Assembly: GCA_036674765.1 (NCBI GenBank)
Contig: JARVKI010000099.1
Coordinates: 1-64,000 of the forward strand
Direction of reading: 5' to 3'
Origin: Seiridium cupressi
Lineage: Eukaryota > Ascomycota > Sordariomycetes > Amphisphaeriales > Sporocadaceae
DNA: 64,000 bases
Shown here: positions 1 to 9,809 of the stretch, piece after piece
How positions within the stretch are numbered: position 1 is the first letter of the stretch
Layout of the letters: the number at the start of each line of letters is the position of its first letter
The notes under the pieces: generated by a model
Seen by the model: only the letters and a program-made list of their open reading frames with translations
Database searches by the model: none
What the model was told of the DNA's origin: nothing
Position numbers and translations under genes: made by a program

Positions 1-1110
1 TTCTTTTAAAAATATTACGTATTTTACGAAAATAACTTTTTATTAATAAAATTTACTTTTTTTTAAATTTATTAAAAGATTCGCTTTTTATAACTTTTTA
101 AATATTATTATAACGTATCGTTTATATTCTTTAATTATATTTAAAAATATAAATATATCGTTAAAATAAACTATTACGAACTTATTTAAAAAGTTTTATA
201 ATACTTTATTAATTATATTTTAAAAGTTTATAAATATATTTATAAATTTAAAAAATATAATTAAATATTTAAAATATCCGTATTTATTACGGAATATTAT
301 CTTTTATTTATCGCTTTTTTTAATTTTAATTAATTTATACGCGTTAAATAAATTTAAAACCGTAAATTATTTAACACCGTATAATTTATCTCGTAAGTCT
401 TTAATTAATAATAAAGGGTATTTATTCTTAATTATAATTTCGTTAAGTTTTTAATAATTAATATAAAGCTTTTAATTAGGCTTTTCGTCCTTGCTTTTCT
501 TTAATATAAAAAGTATTAGGTTATTACGAATATGGGTCGGAAAAAAGCCGGAACGGAATAAGCCCTACCCCGCAAGCACAGGCTAAGCTAGCAGCGGAAG
601 ACAAGCAGGTACGGCTATATAAAGAGCAAACATACCAGACATTAATACGGTAGAAACAAGGCAAACGGCAAAAACTAATTAAAAGCTAAAAATTAATAAT
701 AATTAATAAAACTTATTAATTAACATTAATTATAATTAATTCTACTTATTAAGTAAATATAAGTAAAATAAGATTAATAAAAAAAATAAAAAAATATATA
801 AACGATAAATATTTTTTATATAAATAATTATTATCTTAATAATTAATTTAAATATTTATTTATTTATAAATAAAGTTTATTAAACTTTAACGATTATATT
901 TTAATTTTTAAAACTTAATATTTTTATTTTATATTACGTACTTTATTAATATAAATTTAATATTAATATATTATTTTAAAGTTTATTTTAACGATAATAT
1001 ATTCGTTATATAAATATCTTATAAGTGAAATAAATTCCCGGATTTATCCTTTTAATAGCATTTTATTAAAATACTTTTTAAATGCTTCTTTATATTATAA
1101 CCGTATTAAG
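1..1110 (-). pseudogene. Reverse transcriptase remnant of the Gypsy element, split by a nested LTR
   Basis: Two minus-strand blocks, about 1110-1011 and 521-1, read as successive parts of a Gypsy reverse transcriptase in spite of many stops. The first has a degenerate KG-stop-IRE-ISL block (the start of the RT core). The second starts with LILFILKK and a recognisable KLNEI...NKYPL segment (the 'DYRxLN' region). It reaches VYFNDIFIF at about 145-180, where the family has the catalytic YxDD box: the first Asp is now Asn (GAC/GAT to AAC) and Leu is Phe. These are the G-to-A and C-to-T changes RIP makes. The two blocks abut exactly once the 522-1010 LTR is removed. Family membership is from motif recognition, not a search. 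Confidence 0.75.
522..1010 (+). repeat. RIPed solo LTR nested in the Gypsy reverse transcriptase
   Basis: Starts TATTACGAATATGGGTCGG, the RIPed form of the clean LTR start TGTTACGAACATGGGTCGG at 35938, and ends TATTCGTTATA against TATTCGTTACA. It is about 489 bp against 465 bp for the clean copy; the middle is full of T-for-C and A-for-G changes. It sits in plus orientation inside the minus-strand reverse transcriptase. Flanking 5-mers are TAGGT (517-521) and TAAAT (1011-1015), which become identical if the Gs were mutated to A by RIP, so they probably are the target-site duplication. Confidence 0.75.
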
Positions 1111-3269
1111 TAAATAAATATAAAATATAATTCTATACCTTCTTTTAAAAATATTTTATAATTAAACCTTATATATATTAATAACTTTATATTTAGTTTT
1201 TTATTAAATAAATTATTAAACTTTTTATATTTTTTAAATATTATATATATAAGTTTCGGTTTAATATTTTTAATTATAACGTAAAATTTAAGTGTTTTAA
1301 ATTTATTTAAAAGTCTTTTTATAAAGCGTTATATAAAAGTTAAGTCTTTTTTTAATATATCCTATTAAAATTAACTTATATTTTAATTTATTTAAAGATT
1401 ACTCGTTTATAATTAAGGTATTCTTAAAATTAAATCGTAATTTATTATTTTTATAATATTATACGTAAGTTTTTTATTATAATTTTAAATATAAATTTAA
1501 ATATATATAGTTTTTATATTAACGATTTTATTATTATACGTTATTAGTTTTTTATTTATAATTTTAAATTAGTAAAATATTTTTTTTTATTTTTATAATA
1601 TTTAAAACTTATTAACGATTTATAATAAGATAAAATTTCCTTAAACTTTTATATTAATTAAAACTTTAATATTTTAATTTATAATCCGTATTTTAATTAT
1701 AAAATAATTATATACGCTTATTTTTATAACGTATAAAGATTTAATATTTAACCGTTATTATTTTATTATATATAGTTTTAATTGTTTTTTAAACGTTTAT
1801 CGCGTTGGTAATATTATTATCGCTCTTTTTTATTTTCGGCTTTTTAATAAATAAAAGCGTAATCCGTATATAAATCTTCCCGGCTTTAATATATTAAAGG
1901 TTTATTATATTTTTATTCGTCGGTTTCCTGCTTTATTTTTAATTTTATAAAGATTTATAATATCGTTTACGTAAAAGGCGTTAGTTTTTTATTCTGTCGT
2001 TACGTTTAAATCCGATTTATAATTTTATAAATTCGTAATCCGACCTTTTCGTTACGCCGTTTTTTAAATACTTTTTAAATTAATTTTTTAAAGTCGTTTT
2101 CTTCTTTTTCTTATTAACTTATAATAATATTAAATAAAAAGGATCTTAATTTAATTAAAAATCGTTTTATTTTATTATATTCTTTAATTTGCTTTTAAGT
2201 TAAATATTTCTTATTAGCGTAAATTAAGTATTTATCGATTTTATATTAATTTTACGTTCGCAATTTTAAAACGTATTTACGTATTCTTTATAAATCGTTA
2301 ATAATTACCGCGTATCTTTAAAGGTTTTTATAAATAATAATAACGTCTTTTATTTATCTTTTAATTTATAATATTTTAATTTCTTTTTAAAATATTAGTT
2401 ATATAATCGGTTAATATAATTAATTTAGGATATATTTATATAATTTAAATATTTTATTTTTAACTAAACGTTGTTTTTAAATATTATATTAAAGGTATAA
2501 GCGTTTTTAAACCCGTTTTTTATAATAGCTTTTATTAAGATATTTTTAAGTTTTAAAACGTTATAAAATGATTTTTAAAGATAATTACCGCTTTAAAGTT
2601 ATTTTAATACCTAGTAAATCGTTATATTATAATAAGAATTTTATTAATTCCTTTTTTAATTAATCGTAACTTTAATACTTCGGTTTAATTTAGGTTTTCT
2701 CTTTTTTTTTACTATTATTCCGTACGGCGGATAATAACCCGGTTTTAATCGGATTTATCCCCGCTTTCGTTAGAGTAAATAAGGTATCCGTAAATATTAA
2801 TACGTCGTTTCGCGGGGCTTTTTCCTATTACCGCGATAGTTTTAATAATTAAGGCCGTAAAGTATTATCCTGCCCCGTTTTTATCCGATTTATACGTTTT
2901 ATATTAGTTATTATAATATACCGTTTAAAATAAGTTATTATATTTAATTAGTTTTTTCGTAATAAAGTTAAATTATCGTTTTTCCAAGTTTAATTTAAAA
3001 GGTCGTTCCTTTTTAAACGAACGGTATTTATTAATAAAGTGCCTTATTTTTTTATAATTATAATATATTATTAACTTTTTATCGTGCCTACCGTTTTTTC
3101 GCTTTATAGCGTTAAGGTTTATAAGTTTATTATATTTTTTATAAAACGTTTTTCTACGTTAATCGTTTTTTAAACGTTATTAATTATTTTAACGTAATCG
3201 ATTAATATTAACTTAAAATTATATTTACGTATTAATTTATAATCCTTTTAATTATCCTTGTTTTTTAAG

Positions 3270-3785
3270 TTATTTTTTATATAAACGGTTATCGATTTTA
3301 ATAATTTTCTTAATATAAATATCGAGGTTTTTTAATCGATTTCCTTTAGCAATTTCGTTTTTAATACCTTTTTTAAATTTCGTATAAAAAAGCGTTATAA
3401 AAGTATTATTATCACTTTATTCAGTTTTAAAAGCGATTTATTTAAATTTTAATACGTATTTAATCGCGGAATTCTTTTATTTAAATTATATAAGCTTCTT
3501 TTTTATTATACGGATTTTATTTAAATTACCGAAAGTGGCTTTAAAGCGTCGCTTAAATTTATTATAATTAACGAAGACTTTTTTAATCTTTTCGTTTTTA
3601 TCGTTTTTATTATTATTAAAATAGTCTTTTATAATTAATTTAAATTATTCGAAAATATCGTCTTTTAAAAATCCGGTAACGTATAATATTTTATTAGAAT
3701 TATTATTAATATTATCCTTATAAAAGCGTAAGTATACTTTTACTTAAGTAAGGAATTTTTAAACGCTACCGTTTTTATTATTATA
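3270..3785 (-). pseudogene. Retrotransposon Gag remnant
   Basis: Minus-strand frame with scattered stops that still reads like a fungal Gypsy Gag: a KFLTQVK-like start (now KFLT-stop-VK), VYLRFYKDN, YVTGFLKDD, FNNNKND, FVNYNKFKRRF and FYTKFKKGIKNEIAK, ending near LKNLDIYIKKIIKIDNRLY. Family Gag proteins have the same order (helical 'retrotrans_gag' core, then a spacer and zinc knuckle). It lies about 310 bp inside the LTR on the same strand, where Gag should start. No zinc knuckle was identified. Confidence 0.7.
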
Positions 3786-4096
3786 AGATTATAATACTAG
3801 CATTTTATAATTAATCTTATTAATAATAAGTGCTACGGTAAAAATAGCCGCGATTTATTCGACGAGTTATTAATTATTATTATAAACGCTATCGTAAATT
3901 TATTAAAGGTTATTTAGCTATACCGTTAACTTTTATTATTATTATTATATTTAATATATTATACGTAAAACGTCGGGTCCGCCGGTCGGGTTTTTAATAT
4001 TATTTCCGCTAAGAATTTAAAGTGTTATTATCGTTTATAAAATATTATTTAATAATTTTTAAACCGGAATATATACTTAAATAAAAATAATTAAAA

Positions 4097-4346
4097 TATA
4101 ACGAATATATTATCGTTAAAATAAACTTTAAAATAATATATTAATATTAAATTTATATTAATAAAGTACGCGATATAAAATAAAAATATTAAATTTTAAA
4201 AATAAAAATATAATCGTTAAAGCTTAATAGGCCTTATTTATAAGTAAATAAATACTTAGATTAATTACTAAAATAATAACTATTTACGTAATGCTAGGAA
4301 ATCTAATCTTTATTATATCTATTTATTCTTTTATTAATATCGGTTA
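4097..4346 (-). repeat. RIPed LTR segment, minus orientation (5' LTR of the Gypsy element)
   Basis: The reverse complement aligns with the clean solo LTR at 35938-36402 over its 3' half: shared runs include TTTCCTA, CATTAC/GCATTACG, AATCTAAG, CTTAACGATTATATT and the terminal TATTCGTTA(C/T)A. Differences are mostly C-to-T or G-to-A. The end matching the LTR terminus is at 4097. The U3 side is less clear: homology fades at about 4346, where normal-composition GATC-rich DNA starts. A possible LTR start (TGTCAGAAC on the minus strand) lies at 4449, so the LTR may extend to there. Confidence 0.7.
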
Positions 4347-5491
4347 GATCTATAGATCTGCTCTAGATCCCCAGATCCTCTTGTTTTTGGATCTGTGCCT
4401 CTGCCCCAGATCCCCAGATCTTATCACGTGACCATGTTCTGTTCTGACACCTGTCGGTCCTTGTGTCAGTTGTATTAATGTGGGGATCCTGGTCCCTTGC
4501 CTGGGTCAGGTTTGTAACATCGAGCTCTCAGCCCACAGCTTTATTGCCTGGTTTATACGCCATGCAGGCTGGGTCGGAAATCCCCAATCTTACCGTTCTA
4601 GTGTATATGAGTCTCGGAGGGGAACTTTCTCATTTTACCAATCCCACGCACGTGAGACCGCCTATTCGTTATGTAAAGTGCTAGCTACAACATTAGCTTT
4701 AGAAAACAATATTACGGATATAATATACCACTATGCAACTTTAACTTTAAATCGGGTTCTAAACGATAATAACAAGTTGAAAGATAAAATTATAAGTGAA
4801 TTATATTCATAATTTTGTATTTGCTCTTTACAGTCTTAGTCTGGTGAATTGAACACTTACTTAACCAGTTGCTAGTCGCTGCAGCCGCCGCGGTCAAGCC
4901 ACGTTCAATATGTGGCTGAACCCTCAGCTCTTCTTCACTAGTGCTAGTAAATATCTGTTGCAGCTCACAATTCTCCAGCAGTTCAATCTCACAACATAGG
5001 TACCACTACTAGTCAGAACCTCAATCTGCCCGTGGAAGGACTGGTCGTGTTTCGCACATGATCAATGGCGTCTTTCCCAAGAATTGGGCTTTATTCAATG
5101 TGATAGCCCTAAGGGCTGGTGCTTCATTTTGTCGTGTTCCTACGTCATCCTTTCACTTAGGACACAGCCTGTCGATGCCGCAGGAACCCCGCTCTTTCGC
5201 GTGATGAGACCTAACCCGGTTTAGCGCGTAAGGAGTGGGTGTCAGCCCCCCTCAACTTCGATCTTATCGCAGGCATGATGCGTCTCAGCTTGCTTCCTAC
5301 GTCTGGAGCTCTCCTCCTTTGTGAGGCAATGGATGGCCCTTCAGTGCTACAACTTGAAAGTTCAGTTACCATGACGTCGTTTCTATCACAGTTGTGGTGA
5401 TTAGTGTGTATGCTTTTTATGTTCAATTCCTTCCATGTTACGACGGTGTGGTGCTAGCTGGTACAGAACCAAAGGCTGTAATATCTCCAAA
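4347..5491. other. Unannotated spacer; sharp RIP boundary and GATC-rich segment
   Basis: Base composition changes abruptly at about 4346 from RIPed AT-rich DNA to normal DNA. 4344-4425 is rich in GATC and repeats the string CCCCAGATC, resembling the GATC-rich U3 of the clean LTR at 36085-36200, so it may be the unmutated part of the LTR. The rest, up to the regulator gene, holds only short open frames that I cannot link to any family. Confidence 0.4.
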
Positions 5492-7201
5492 ATGGTTGGA
5501 GTGTCTGGGAAATCCAAAGGGTGTAATACCTGCATCCAAAGACGAGTCAAGGTGCGTCAAATTTCCGATCGGCTCCTAGGTATCTCTAGGCTCATTGACC
5601 CAGTGTGATCAACAAATGCCTCATTGTGCCAATTGTAAAAAGTCCAACCGTCTTTGTACTGGTTACAAACGGAAACTGGCATTCGTCTTGTCTCATGACA
5701 TGAGTCCCACAGCACAAGTAAAGCCGATGGGTGACGCCAACACTATCCATAGATACGGTAGATGGGAGAGACGCAGTCCACAGAGTCTACCAATTACCTA
5801 TTCTAGAGCTGCGGACCCTTCGCAGACATTGCTGAACACTCCCTACTTTCGGCATTTATGGAAGCCTACATCTAGTATTCCGGCGCTAAGGCAACAGTTC
5901 CACTACCTCTTTTCCTGCAAGCATTTACCTGCTGAGATGCGAGGAAGCACCCATTCAGAAACAGTTCTAAAGTCCGACTTTCTCATGCAGTTACAGGACA
6001 CTGTGGTCGAATCCCCCGCACTGGAGACTTCCTTGGCTGCTTTTTTTGCCGTTAGAGTGGGAAGAATGAATGGAGACGCGAACCTAATCCATCAAAGTCG
6101 CGCAATGTATGTGCTCGGCCTGAAAGAGCTCCAAAAAGCTTTGAACAACCAACGAATACGTCTTTTAGACGAAACTCTCGCCGCCTGCTTGACACTGTCA
6201 TTCTATGAACTAGCAGAATCCACGATAGGTATGCAAAGCGCACATCTCGCTCATAGGAGAGGGGCAATGCTGTTACTTAAGCTTCGTGGGCCAATGGCCA
6301 GCACTACACCTCTTGGGCACAGTTTATTCCTTGCACTACGAGCACAAGCAGTAAGTACAAACTGATATTCTATGGAGTTTCGATATATTGCTCACATCTG
6401 CTGCAGATCACGCCCTGCCTGATGTATAACTTGGAAACCTTCCTTTCTCAGCCTGAGTGGATCACGACACCATGGAATATGACGCGAAAGGATGCATATG
6501 ACCAAGTCATGGATCTACTTTTTGAGGTTTCAGCCATTCTGCGGCAGTACGACATGCTATCTGAAGAGAAAGATCATAGCTTGCTGCATAATCATCTCTG
6601 TGGCCACATAGAAAAGTATCACAACATCGAGTGCTCTTTGCGCACCACGTATAGGAGTTTTGAAGAGTCAATTTCTGGTCCGCTGTATTGGGCAGAACTT
6701 TCGACTATCGTAAGCTCGGCGGACGACAACCTATCGGGGAAATTATTTCCCGTATCTTTTCAATTTCCATCTTTCACTGTCGCACATTTTCTAGCGATAT
6801 ACTGGACTGCTATGATGGTCACCTACCTCCAGCTCATGCATGTCTACACCAGAGTGGCTAGGGTTGAGTCCACCACAGCTGACGACAGCAAATATACTTG
6901 GCCATCAATTGCTGGTTATTGCTCTCATCGGAGCATATCACCTTCTTTACAAGCAGATGAGCACAGCATAGAGTTCGGTAACATGGTAAAGAACATATGT
7001 CAATCAGTCGAGTTCTTCCTGCAAGACGATATGGGAGGTTTTAGACGCATAATTATACTGTCTTAAATCCATGGAAGTCTCGACTGTATGCAAAGTATTC
7101 CCGAAGAATGGTCTAATAAGATCAAATGGGTCTCAGAGCTCATTCAGCGGATAGAGGAAAGACTAGACCTCCCCGTGGCTGCAGCATTGTTAGAGTCGTA
7201 G
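5492..7201 (+). pseudogene. Zn(II)2Cys6 transcription factor, interrupted by an in-frame stop
   Basis: Exon 1 (5492-5551) starts ATG and encodes KGCNTCIQRRVK. After a 52-bp intron (5552-5603), exon 2 (5604-6350) completes the binuclear cluster, with six cysteines spaced C-x2-C-x6-C-x6-C-x2-C-x6-C and basic residues between the first clusters. A 56-bp intron (6351-6406, GTAAGT...CTGCAG) precedes exon 3. The remaining part is a fungal-specific regulatory region with helical segments. Exon 3 hits TAA at 7064-7066, yet the same frame stays open for 44 more codons to TAG at 7199-7201 and gives an amphipathic tail (IPEEWSNKIKWVSELIQRI...) of the type these regulators end with. I read the TAA as a nonsense mutation; a small intron or a real early stop are alternatives. 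DNA target unknown. Confidence 0.7.
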
Positions 7202-7313
7202 AGATAGGGAAGGTGAGATGCAACAAGGAACATCTTCCCGAGACGCTGGGACTTGCAATATATAGTCGTACGAAATTCCTGTAACACGTAAGGATTTTAG
7301 TGTATATTCGCTA

Positions 7314-8325
7314 TTGCCTTCACAAAAAGAAATTGTCTGCTTAACAGAGCAACTCGGTCGAAGATATCATCAAGTATTCCGACTGATTGATCAGCACTTA
7401 GCTTTCTTGGGTTTAAATCCTCCAATTTCCTCAACGACACGAACAGTGACGACGAAATTACCGAAAACAACGATAAATGTAACTTCATTTATCACCTCGA
7501 AACCAGTGACCACAGTGTACGGGATATATACAAGCCTACAATCATTGGGGCTAACTAAGAAATAGAATAGTTACTGCCCAAAAAACCCAGTCACCACCCA
7601 AAGGTCTTAAATCCGCTCTCCTAAACCATAATATTCATCCGGGGGAGAGGACGTGGCATCTGTGTTCTATCTAAAATCCTTGCAGCCTTTCCGTGAGGTA
7701 CGCTTAAAAATCTGAACTTCGATACAGATGCCGCAAATAACTTCAACCTCAACGGGAATGCAATTTCCGGCCACTTCGCTGCAATTGACGCTTCAGCATT
7801 CTTCGCGGGGAAGTCTGCTGGTCTTTACACGTTCTCCACACCAAGTGGTTAACTCCACAACTGGACATATTTCATCCACGGTGGCAATACGTACAGCGCC
7901 TTTGACTATGGGAACATCGACCATGAGGATGCGGGATACTGGCAGTCTGGTAGCGTCACGGTGGCTCTTAGAGAGAGAGACGCGATGCCCTCAGGTACCT
8001 TTGGGTCAACGCCGGGGCGATCCGGACTAGTATGATTGCGATGTGCCATATATCGGAGCCAGCAGGTTATTCATCGCGACACCTAATGGACAACGGCAAG
8101 AAAAGGCTTGACATCGGAGAGTCCCGGAGCTCTGACATGAAGGAAGCTACGGCCTCAAACAGGTCGAGTAGCTCTACCAGGTCTGCTGGTATGACTGACT
8201 TCCAGCCCCTTTACGCAGGCGACGTCCATAACTCTGCCAATATTAAGAGTGCTGTCAGCATTATGACCTTCTTGTCGAGGATTTGGCAAGTGAACAGAGA
8301 CGAACAGAGCTTGTCTAATACTTAG
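7314..8325 (+). pseudogene. Broken cell-surface lectin/adhesin-like gene (GLEYA/PA14 type)
   Basis: An open frame at about 7314-7565 ends in a Thr/Ser/Val-rich stretch (STTRTVTTKLP, TSFITSKPVTTVYG) like the stalks of fungal surface proteins. Further on, one frame from about 7714 reads FDTDAANNFNLNGNAISGHF and then AGLYTFSTPSG, a stop, and NWTYFIHGGNTYSAFDYGN. This is the GxYTFS...WGY...YSAW pattern of GLEYA/PA14-like carbohydrate-binding domains. After a frameshift near 7990, RYLWVNAGAI fits the 'PLTYLWANGG' strand of the same fold. At least one stop and two frame changes are needed, so the gene is dead. Assignment is from motif memory only. Confidence 0.45.
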
Positions 8326-9809
8326 AGAGATAAAACGAGCTTACCTAACACAACAATTATTCCAAACACCAGTAAAGCCACGCGCAGTATTGGCTATGTA
8401 CCTTTACTGGTCAACTGTTTTGATACTTCGTCACTTTCCAGACGCGATTATAGTGTTAAAATTTTTGTTGCCATTGTTTGTGGTAGCCACACCCGCCGTA
8501 TTGCGTCAAGCAGGACACGACCAGTTATAAGATCTAAGCATCCCGGCGCCCTCGTTTAGATATGGATCTATTGGGAGACAACTTTGAGCTATAAGGGAAT
8601 GATAAGCCCTTCAGTTCACATCCGGGTATTAGCCGGGCATCACAAATCTTAGAGGGTCTTATGTATGGCACTAATCTTCATATGGCTTTCATGGAAAAAT
8701 GAAATACGACATGACAGAATGTGTTAGTCCCCTTTGTTTAACATATGTAGATACAATTTTTAAAACAATGTTTTATCACATACGGCCACAGGTTTCAGAG
8801 AACTCGGCATCCCGTCCGCTCTGCCTTAGATAAGCTGGAAACCGTTGGATTAGTACTCAGATCGGTGACGGCTGGGGAATCCCCGATGTTGTATGTCTCT
8901 TTTTTGGCACTCGTCATTGTTGACCTATATTTTATCTTCGCATCGACAACGCCTTACTATTCTCTTACTGTACAGTAAGCGAAGTCGTGGTCGCGTCGCC
9001 TTCATAGTCTACTAGCAGTGGGGCCAAAAGCTGAGAAGGTCATGATTCATTATCCGAAGCGACTTGTGCATGCAGTATTGATGATTCCGCCATCGCCGCT
9101 CTTGTCAATCTCGTCAATTTGTCACGGTCCGACCATTTTGTAGGCTTTGCTTCACCATGCTATCAAATTAATAAGAAGAAATCTAAAGCTACCCTCTAAC
9201 TCCTCCGGACCTGGAGGCTCCTTAACTACTCCTGGTGGGGCGCTGTCGCGGCCTCATTTACATATCCAAACAGCTCCTGTCTGCTGGAGAGCCACAGCGT
9301 CACACAATTTATTATTCTGGTTTGCCAGTTGTCAACTATCCCTTCCTGATATAAATGCGCACAGGCCATCTTTTTCAATCAACGGCTTTGTGATCACCCT
9401 GTCCCGCTTCACTAGCACAGGCAACCCTACTAAGGTTAGTGCTAGTACTCACAGCAAATTAAGCGGTCGCGGGTTCACAAAACGTAGGCTCTATGCATTA
9501 AGAAAAACTTCATAGATCAGTAAACATAGCATACCATACCAGTGCAAAAACGCAGCATTACCTTGACTAATATTTCATCTAATTCTCTACTCTTTGTGAT
9601 GCGAAGTAAGCGAATAATTCTCAACTATTCCTCTCTTAATTAGAGGTCATACGCGTGTCATGGCTCCCTCATAATATCCTGCAGGGAGGCTGTAATCGAG
9701 CTTGCTTTATTACCTTTGTCCTGTATAATATTGATTTATTACTAACTATGACTAAGGCAAGAAAAGCAGGACACGCTAGCCAAATAGTTTGTATTCCTCC
9801 GTGATTGGC
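8326..9809. other. Intergenic, nothing recognised
   Basis: No open frame with family features on either strand; the 122-codon frame at 9147-9515 has no recognisable domain. Composition is normal and no RNA gene was seen. Confidence 0.4.

Larger units (their letters stand above)
1..4346 (-). mobile_element. RIP-degraded Ty3/Gypsy retrotransposon, minus strand, cut by the window edge
   Basis: AT-rich tract in which CpA and TpG are almost absent (none noticed in the first 490 bases) while CpG is kept, the classic outcome of CpA-to-TpA RIP. Read on the minus strand it has LTR-like sequence (4346-4097), a leader, a Gag-like frame (about 3785-3270), then at the left end reverse-transcriptase blocks (about 1110-1011 and 521-1). 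The order LTR, Gag, RT fits a Gypsy element whose integrase and far LTR lie beyond base 1. The middle part (about 3270-1110), where protease and the rest of Pol should lie, is too degraded for me to assign. Another LTR is nested at 522-1010. No frame is open; the copy is dead. Confidence 0.8.

Noticed and set aside
522..4346. The two facing LTR copies as terminal inverted repeats of one DNA transposon
   Set aside because: Gag and RT readings on the minus strand and the clean abutment of RT once 522-1010 is removed show a Gypsy element with a nested LTR instead.
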